This document shows, piece after piece, positions 58,594 through 64,000 of a stretch of DNA of 64,000 bases. The first letter of the stretch is position 1, and the number at the start of each line of letters is the position of its first letter. This DNA is from CAKVLG01 sp045637805 (GTDB lineage: Bacteria > Bacillota > Clostridia > Christensenellales > UBA1242), in assembly GCA_045637805.1 (NCBI GenBank), contig JAZUAE010000018.1:1-64000 (forward strand), given 5' to 3'. Under the pieces are notes generated by a model. It was not told the origin of the DNA and searched no databases. It saw only the letters and a list, made by a program, of their open reading frames with translations. Position numbers and translations under genes: made by a program.

Positions 58594-61471
58594 CTATTAA
58601 TACCCCCTTGCAAGTACTTTTTAATTTACAAAATCTACAATAACCAGACACACGCTCTCCCATGTTGCTATACTCTAAAGGTGTGTCTTGAATTATTCTT
58701 TTTGTCCTAACTATTCCATCCTCAAAAAATCTCTTATTGTTCAATTGGGTATTAACTTTAAAACTTGCAAAATTGACGAGATCTAATTTGTCATCAAACT
58801 TTGACCCTTTTTCTATCTGTTCTATAATCTCAGCAAAATGCTCCAATTTATATTTCTTGCCACTAGAACTTGAAACAAGGTAGTCTAAGTTTCTGCTTAT
58901 ATCAAACTCTGTTTCTACTCCCTTTATTGTATTTATCATTAATAAAGTATGTCTTGTTTTTACAATAAAAGAATCTTTAATGATCTTTTCTTTCCCTAGC
59001 GCAAATTTACATTTTTTTGCTGCAAATTTTCCAGATTTAAAATGTGTTTCAATAAAATCTAATACGGCTTTCTTGCTTGTTATTCGTATATCTCTTCTTT
59101 CATTTTCAGAAAAGAAATCAAAATATTTCATTATTTGCATATAAGAATTATCAAATAAATAATCTACATGCGCTTCAAACTCTTCACTTGCCAATATAAA
59201 CTCTTTTTCGCTTTGTGCCAGATTTGAGAAAAACCTGTTAATTATTAAAGCCTTTGCGTAAAAATTTAGTAAGAAAACATCTTTGTAGCAAATAGTATTT
59301 CTTTGGGCAACCATATAATAAAATTGTTTTGGGCAAATATATCTCGAAAGTAGTTCATTTATATTGACTTCTTTTATTTTCTGTTTTTTAAATATTAATT
59401 CTCTTTTTTCAATAAACCCTTCTCTTTTTTGTTTTTCTCTTTCAATAAATTTGATTGGGGTATTAGTTGCTTTTGAGATATCTTTTGCATAAACTGAAAT
59501 ACTCAAGTCACTTTCATTTTCCTTACATGTATGCGTAAAGACAATTTTTTTATTGACAAATGCGAACACATTTTTAAAAATATGCCTTGACATTTTTAAG
59601 TGATAATTAATATCTAAATTCTTTTGAATCCCAACTCCTAATTCATTGAGTATTTTTACTATATTATTTGTAAAAGGAAATTCCCTTTTTAGTATTCTAG
59701 GATACTTATTTTCTTCAAACATTGGAAAGAATACATAATCAAATTTAGTATAATTTTCCATATTTACAACTGCCAACTTAATAGCATTTTTTTCTTTTTC
59801 TTTTATGTTAGAATATTCTTCAATAAGTTCCTTAATGTGTTCAGCAAAATATTTATAATCAATATTTATTTTATCATTTGATTCAATGCTTTGTAATGAG
59901 GCTATGAAAAATTCAAGAGCTTCTTTTTCTTCAGTTGCACTAAACTTGACATTTTGTAATCCAAAACTTTCAATCAGTGTCTGGATTTGCTGTTTCATGT
60001 TAGCATTAATCTTTAATCTACATGTTAATGATTCTATAAATTCCAAGTATTCTTGTATATATTTTAAGGTTTTTTCACTTACCACGTATAATGGATGCAT
60101 TTCAAAGTTTTTCTCTGATTTTATATCTTTCTTAAGATCTATTAAACGACTTATTTGTTCTCTCCAAGATTCAAGAGTCGTTAACTTTTCAAAATAAGCC
60201 TGTATTTTATAAAAATCTTCAATTGCATCATTATCCGCAACTTTATTCAAATACCATTGTGTATTTATTAAAGTTTTAAAACTATCGATCGTAAGATCAT
60301 TTGCCACCACTTTATATACTTCAATAATAAATTTCCCTATTGGAAGTTCTGCTGTTTGAACTGTTGACCCTAAAACTTTTATTCTCCTAAATTTATCAAA
60401 TAACTCGAGTTTTTCCACATAATTCAATCGTTTATTATTTAATAAAATATTGTCATTTAGAAATTCTTGTTTGCTATAGTATATTGACTTAAGATTTGGA
60501 TATAATTTGTTATCTGGTAAAAACACACCATATTGTCCAAGAGCATCATTTAATATTTTACTCAACTCACTTTTATTTTTAGTTAACACTACCGCATAAT
60601 CTTGTATTGCTTCTTCAATTTGTTTTATATCTAACTTTCTATTTTTTATATTATTAGAAATTTCTTTTGCTATAAAAATAAATTCTTCTTCCCTATTAGA
60701 GAAAGGTTCATAAAAATCAATGAGTCCTGTAGGAACAGAAACACGTTCATTTGTAAAAAGTTTTGATTCAACTTCTGAAAATATATTAGAATACCTTTTT
60801 TCTAAGTCTACAACATCCACAACATATCCCAACTTATTCAATAATGGTAATAATAAATCCTCTTTTATAAAGGCTCCTCTTTTATTTACAAAGACTAATT
60901 GTTCTGTATTTATATTATTTATTAATGCCTCTTGTAAATCATTGAAAAATACAAATCCTATAAAAACAACCGAATCATACTTGTTTACAAAATCTCTTGC
61001 TGATTTTATTATTTGAACTTTTATAATGTCCTGATTTGCACTCTTAATTTTTATAAGAAGTTTTCTGTATATATCTATTATATTTCTTTCTACGATGCCA
61101 TAGTTGTCCAACTTTAAATTAAGAATCTCTTTTTCCGTTATCCCTAAAATAATTAACTTTGAATAAAGCTCTTCTAGTTGAAATACGCAATTTTTATAGC
61201 TCAATGCAATATCCTTTGATAAATTATTTTCTATTACTTGATGTATTAAATATCTTAATTCGGTACTATTAATACACTCTTTGTAATCAATATTTTTTTG
61301 CACAGCAGCCAAAAGATCAGCAAACGACATTATTGTCTTTGCCTCATTAAATAAATTATTTTTCTTTAAATTTTGAGTGGCAGTTATAACAAGTGTATTA
61401 CTTTGTATGCCATAAAATTGAGCATAATCATCTACTGTTATAATCTTTGCTATTTTTATCTTTTGTTTCAT
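58586..61471 (-). CDS. AddB-like protein with iron-sulfur nuclease fold
   Basis: 961 residues. The body looks like an inactive helicase (as in AddB, with little of the Walker A left). The C-terminal 250 residues look like the Fe-S PD-(D/E)XK domain: first cysteine in SRYICPKQFYYM (about 715) and three at the end in GYCRFCKLKSTCKG, the C...CxxCx(5)C pattern. I cannot find the usual GxxDRxD and DYK catalytic motifs where they should be, so it may hold structure rather than cut. The start MKQKIKIAKIITVDDYAQFY is unusual for AddB. Confidence 0.75.
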   Translation of the reverse strand: MKQKIKIAKIITVDDYAQFYGIQSNTLVITATQNLKKNNLFNEAKTIMSFADLLAAVQKNIDYKECINSTELRYLIHQVIENNLSKDIALSYKNCVFQLEELYSKLIILGITEKEILNLKLDNYGIVERNIIDIYRKLLIKIKSANQDIIKVQIIKSARDFVNKYDSVVFIGFVFFNDLQEALINNINTEQLVFVNKRGAFIKEDLLLPLLNKLGYVVDVVDLEKRYSNIFSEVESKLFTNERVSVPTGLIDFYEPFSNREEEFIFIAKEISNNIKNRKLDIKQIEEAIQDYAVVLTKNKSELSKILNDALGQYGVFLPDNKLYPNLKSIYYSKQEFLNDNILLNNKRLNYVEKLELFDKFRRIKVLGSTVQTAELPIGKFIIEVYKVVANDLTIDSFKTLINTQWYLNKVADNDAIEDFYKIQAYFEKLTTLESWREQISRLIDLKKDIKSEKNFEMHPLYVVSEKTLKYIQEYLEFIESLTCRLKINANMKQQIQTLIESFGLQNVKFSATEEKEALEFFIASLQSIESNDKINIDYKYFAEHIKELIEEYSNIKEKEKNAIKLAVVNMENYTKFDYVFFPMFEENKYPRILKREFPFTNNIVKILNELGVGIQKNLDINYHLKMSRHIFKNVFAFVNKKIVFTHTCKENESDLSISVYAKDISKATNTPIKFIEREKQKREGFIEKRELIFKKQKIKEVNINELLSRYICPKQFYYMVAQRNTICYKDVFLLNFYAKALIINRFFSNLAQSEKEFILASEEFEAHVDYLFDNSYMQIMKYFDFFSENERRDIRITSKKAVLDFIETHFKSGKFAAKKCKFALGKEKIIKDSFIVKTRHTLLMINTIKGVETEFDISRNLDYLVSSSSGKKYKLEHFAEIIEQIEKGSKFDDKLDLVNFASFKVNTQLNNKRFFEDGIVRTKRIIQDTPLEYSNMGERVSGYCRFCKLKSTCKGVLIDD

Positions 61472-61533
61472 ACATAATCATTATATCATATAAATTAAAA
61501 ACTTTGTGTTTTTTTATAAAAAAATGTAAAAAT

Positions 61534-61560
61534 AAAAGCATTCTCTTATAGAATGCTTTT
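61534..61560. terminator. Terminator after the ImmA gene
   Basis: AAAAGCATTC pairs with GAATGCTTTT around TCTTATA; overlaps the ImmA stop on the minus strand and separates it from the AddB-like gene. Confidence 0.85.
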
Positions 61561-62202
61561 ATTGATATTAATGACTTGCTCTTTTGATTTATTGTATTCA
61601 TCTATAAATGACTGAAATTGCTTATTTATTCGTTTGTTCTTCACGTCTTTCAAAATGATTCTTGATATGTACTTATTATATCTATATTTCGCAGCTGAAT
61701 ATGTTACTCCACAAATTGATTGTAGTTCTTCAATTGTCGAAATATTACATTTTGTAAGCACATTTAATGGCATCAATATTTGAGCAGCAAATAAATTTGC
61801 TTCTATCTCTCTTGTTGGCATATCGTTACATACAAAGTGATTTAAAATAATATGACCAATTTCGTGGGCTATCGTAAATCGTTGAGCGCCAATTTTAATT
61901 GTATCATCATATAAAATCATATATTGATTATTGTAATAAATCGTGAACCCCCAATCTGTATATATTATCTCCTCGTAAATTTGAGATATTGTTTCATTTA
62001 ATTGTGAGTATGGAATGACAACCCAATTATTTTGCCTTGCGACTGTTACAACATCAACAGGTAAAACAGAGATTTTGTTTTGAATTAAAAAGTCCTTTGC
62101 TAATTTTTCAACTGTTTTCTTTAATTCTTCAGATAAAACTATATCGTAATTATCAATATTTATTCTTGTTCTACCTATCAATTTAATATCATTCTTAATC
62201 AT
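61546..62202 (-). CDS. ImmA/IrrE-family metallopeptidase
   Basis: 218 residues. Zinc motif FTIAHEIGHIILNHFV (about residue 110) with the later EIEANLFAAQILMP as third-ligand segment, as in ImmA. In ICEBs1-type systems ImmA cleaves the partner repressor. Its start overlaps the repressor stop by eight bases, so the repressor is the likely target. The end is longer and helical. Confidence 0.92.
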   Translation of the reverse strand: MIKNDIKLIGRTRINIDNYDIVLSEELKKTVEKLAKDFLIQNKISVLPVDVVTVARQNNWVVIPYSQLNETISQIYEEIIYTDWGFTIYYNNQYMILYDDTIKIGAQRFTIAHEIGHIILNHFVCNDMPTREIEANLFAAQILMPLNVLTKCNISTIEELQSICGVTYSAAKYRYNKYISRIILKDVKNKRINKQFQSFIDEYNKSKEQVININKSIL

Positions 62203-62539
62203 CTTTTTTACACATGGTTTCAGCCAAGGATGTTAACGCTTGTAATTGTTCATCATTCAATACAAATTTTTTATGAGTTCCATTTCTACCTAACATCGTT
62301 ACCACATTTTGACTATCATTGTCATATGGTTTATCTACAAACCACTCCATTGGCGTATCAAATATATTAGATAGCTTTTTAATTGTTACTATATCTGGAA
62401 TTCTTTGGTCTGTTTCCCACATCGCCACCGTAGATTTTGAAAGTCCTACTATATCCGCCAATGAAGATTGAGTTATATGTTTCTCTTTTCTAAGAGCCTT
62501 TATTCTTTGTCCAATTGTTTTATTTTTCAAATCAATCAT
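62195..62539 (-). CDS. Phage repressor, XRE-type HTH
   Basis: 114 residues from ATG 62539 (GAGAGGTG upstream). HTH_3: GQRIKALRKEKHITQSSLAD and IVGLSKSTVAMWETDQRIPD. C-terminal dimerisation region. It faces a divergent plus-strand gene, and two GTTCAC...GTGAAC operators lie in the space between. With ImmA it forms an induction module separate from the LexA-like protein. Confidence 0.9.
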   Translation of the reverse strand: MIDLKNKTIGQRIKALRKEKHITQSSLADIVGLSKSTVAMWETDQRIPDIVTIKKLSNIFDTPMEWFVDKPYDNDSQNVVTMLGRNGTHKKFVLNDEQLQALTSLAETMCKKDD

Positions 62540-62603
62540 GTTTACACCTCTCAACTTAATACTATCATAAATACAACGTTAAATCTACTAATTTATTAAA
62601 AAA

Positions 62604-62672
62604 GTTCACAAATAGTGAGAAAATAATTGATTTTTACTTTTATTTTTGATAAAATGTTCACAGTTAGTGAAC
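62604..62672 (+). promoter_or_regulatory. Divergent regulatory region with two repressor operators
   Basis: Operators GTTCACAAATAGTGAG (62604-62619) and GTTCACAGTTAGTGAAC (62656-62672) flank a plus-strand promoter, TTGATT (62627-62632), 17 bases, TAAAAT (62650-62655). The second covers the start point. The HTH repressor would shut the plus-strand gene. Confidence 0.65.
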
Positions 62673-62686
62673 TTTTGGAGGTGCTT

Positions 62687-63073
62687 ATGCTAAAAGAAGA
62701 ATTAAAAACCTTATTAGAAGATTACTGGTACGATAATCAATATTTAAAAGAAAAAGCTAAAGAAGTTGAATCTATGGATTTACTTATCCGCTCTGGTAAG
62801 GGGTCAGATTTTATTGTGAGCACAAAACGATATGAAGAGTCTGAAATGACTAAAATCATCGAAAAGAAAAGATATATTGAAGGTCTTTTTCAAACACTAA
62901 ATCAACCATATAGGACAATAATGTATATGAAATATGTCACTTTTCTAACATTTGATCAAATTGCCGATCGCATGAATTATTCTACAAAACGTATTTACCA
63001 ACTACATAGCGAAGGTATGTCGATCCTTTTACAATCAATAAATGCCCCATCTCAAAATATTAGCACAGATTAG
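62687..63073 (+). CDS. Sigma-region-4-like protein
   Basis: 128 residues from ATG 62687 with TTGGAGG seven bases upstream. The second half is a sigma-70 region 4 HTH: LNQPYRTIMYMKYVTFLTFD, QIADRMNYSTKRIYQLHSEG. The first half is helical and charged, as in the DUF1492/ArpU relatives of phages. It is the first plus-strand gene after the repressor and probably governs what follows. Its last codons run into a 10-bp tandem repeat. Confidence 0.75.
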   Translation: MLKEELKTLLEDYWYDNQYLKEKAKEVESMDLLIRSGKGSDFIVSTKRYEESEMTKIIEKKRYIEGLFQTLNQPYRTIMYMKYVTFLTFDQIADRMNYSTKRIYQLHSEGMSILLQSINAPSQNISTD

Positions 63074-63110
63074 CACAAATTAGCACAAGTTAGAAGGCAT
63101 TAGAAAATCT
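63061..63110 (+). repeat. Five 10-bp tandem repeats
   Basis: TAGCACAGAT, TAGCACAAAT, TAGCACAAGT, TAGAAGGCAT, TAGAAAATCT: exact for three units and decaying in two. The first includes the end of the gene. One unit per helical turn suggests protein binding. Confidence 0.7.
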
Positions 63111-63158
63111 AGGCATTAAAATGAAATTGTAATCAATAAATAAAAGGAGATAAAAAAA

Positions 63159-64000
63159 ATGAACAATTTCAAAATTAATGCTGAACGTTTGAATTTTGGA
63201 ACCGGAAACACTATTGAAATTAATCTTGAAGATTTACCAATTCTAAAAGATATTAAAATTGTTGATGCCGTTCTAAGTGTCAAACTTTCATCAGAAGCAA
63301 CAAATGGTGAACATTTTGTTCACTATAAACCTATCCCCCTCTCAGATGATCATTGTGGATGGGAAAATATTGACAAAGTATTTGCGTCAGCAAACCAAAT
63401 TCTAAAGATCAATATCAGTGATGAATTGCAAGATGCTTTTGATAATAACTCTACTAAAATCCAATTAATTTTTGATGGTTCTAATACGATTACATTTGCA
63501 AATGATACAGAAAACGATTTCTTAAATATTGATTACATTTCGCTTTCTGAATATCAAAGTAATGGTAGTAGCCATAATATTGATTTGGGTAAAAGTGGAA
63601 ACGCTTCTATCGACTTAGTCACTGGTAAATTGTCGGTATCTACACCTGTAGTAAATTCAGACAATAACGTATTACCACTATCAATTGTAGCAAATTATCA
63701 TTCGGTCAAAAACCCTAAAATGCCAGAAATTGGTATGCCTGATAATTGGAGTTTAAATGTGAACCAATTCTTGCTAAAAGAAGCAGATGCAAGTGGCTCA
63801 CTGAAATTTACTTACATTGATAAAAATGGTAAGAACCAAATTATTGAAGAAAAATACTCTTATATAAACACAAATGGCGACAAAAAATACGCTTTAAGAA
63901 AAGACAAGTTTGATGATTCCAGCACTGAAGAAACTATTGTTACTGTAGACCTTGATGGAAATTATGTTGCAAAAGAAAAGACAACTGCTGAGGATGGCAC
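63159..64000 (+). CDS. N-terminal part of a large RHS-type protein
   Basis: Open from ATG 63159 (AAAGGAG nine bases upstream) to the window edge, 280 codons. The first ~140 residues look like a DNRLRE-type beta domain. SSHNIDLGKSGNASIDLVTG and the following KLSVSTPVV, LPLSIVANYHS match the segment that precedes YD/RHS repeats in Bacillota wall-associated proteins (GxxGxxSVNxxTGNL). No signal peptide is visible. Such proteins often end in a variable toxin; that part lies outside. Confidence 0.7.
   Translation, partial: MNNFKINAERLNFGTGNTIEINLEDLPILKDIKIVDAVLSVKLSSEATNGEHFVHYKPIPLSDDHCGWENIDKVFASANQILKINISDELQDAFDNNSTKIQLIFDGSNTITFANDTENDFLNIDYISLSEYQSNGSSHNIDLGKSGNASIDLVTGKLSVSTPVVNSDNNVLPLSIVANYHSVKNPKMPEIGMPDNWSLNVNQFLLKEADASGSLKFTYIDKNGKNQIIEEKYSYINTNGDKKYALRKDKFDDSSTEETIVTVDLDGNYVAKEKTTAEDG

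Larger units (their letters stand above)
19889..62672 (-). mobile_element. HK97-type siphophage prophage (about 43 kb)
   Basis: A continuous run of phage genes on the minus strand from repressor (right) to integrase (left), with replication, packaging, head, tail, lysis and integration modules in standard order. Large serine recombinases use attachment sites with very short identity, so exact ends cannot be read. The left end lies near 19.85 kb and the right end somewhere after the repressor operators (62.6 kb) or a little beyond. Base composition is less AT-rich in the structural and replication part than in the flanks and in 53.7-62.5 kb, which suggests that the latter block was acquired separately. 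All structural genes look intact apart from the absent endolysin. Confidence 0.9.

Overview
The window comes from a low-GC Bacillota genome, most likely an uncultured gut-type clostridium. The evidence is strong AGGAGG-type ribosome binding sites, AT-rich intergenic DNA, TTGACA/TATAAT promoters, the mix of housekeeping genes (asnS, rsgA, HIT, MazG-like, ABC-F, TSCPD protein) and Bacillus-type SOS boxes. The species cannot be named from this sequence. TGA is an ordinary stop here: several ATGA gene overlaps use it.

Positions 1-2,200 are the right end of an integrated plasmid-like element. It holds a partial HEPN-like gene, a rolling-circle Rep gene broken by one in-frame TGA, and a 3' fragment of tRNA-Lys(CUU), the expected scar of integration into a tRNA gene. 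Positions 2,200-19,200 are mostly host-type DNA: a hydrolase, an NDK-like protein, an M16 peptidase, asnS, a TSCPD protein with a duplicated fragment, two orphan HExxH proteins, an ABC-F protein behind a leader-peptide attenuator, HIT and MazG-like proteins and rsgA. Two small RiPP loci lie among them: a SPASM radical-SAM enzyme with a cysteine-rich precursor and a degenerate sister precursor, and a B12-type radical-SAM enzyme, frameshifted, with another cysteine precursor. A family of short palindromes next to tRNA T-arm-like scraps is scattered through this part.

Positions 19,889 to about 62,600 are one prophage of the HK97/siphovirus kind, with nearly all genes on the minus strand. Read in the direction of transcription (right to left) it holds: HTH repressor and ImmA; an AddB-like protein and a UvrD-family helicase; a PAPS-reductase-like enzyme and a cysteine desulfurase; a LexA-like repressor; early regulators; an SNF2 helicase split by an HNH gene; ssDNA-binding-like protein; primase-helicase; iteron origin candidate; VRR-NUC; ArpU-like late regulator; late promoter; HNH; TerS; a C5 DNA methyltransferase; metK under its own SAM riboswitch; a ParB-methyltransferase fusion; TerL; portal, protease and capsid; connectors; tail with a -1 frameshift in the chaperone genes; tape measure, Dit, Tal, fibres; holin; and two overlapping large serine recombinases. 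No endolysin was recognised.

The two most unusual points are the sulfur-activating enzyme pair next to a RecBCD/AddAB-like helicase-nuclease pair, and the phage-borne SAM supply circuit (riboswitch, SAM synthetase, two methyltransferases). After the repressor, positions 62,687-64,000 run on the plus strand with a sigma-region-4-like gene and the start of a large RHS-type protein.
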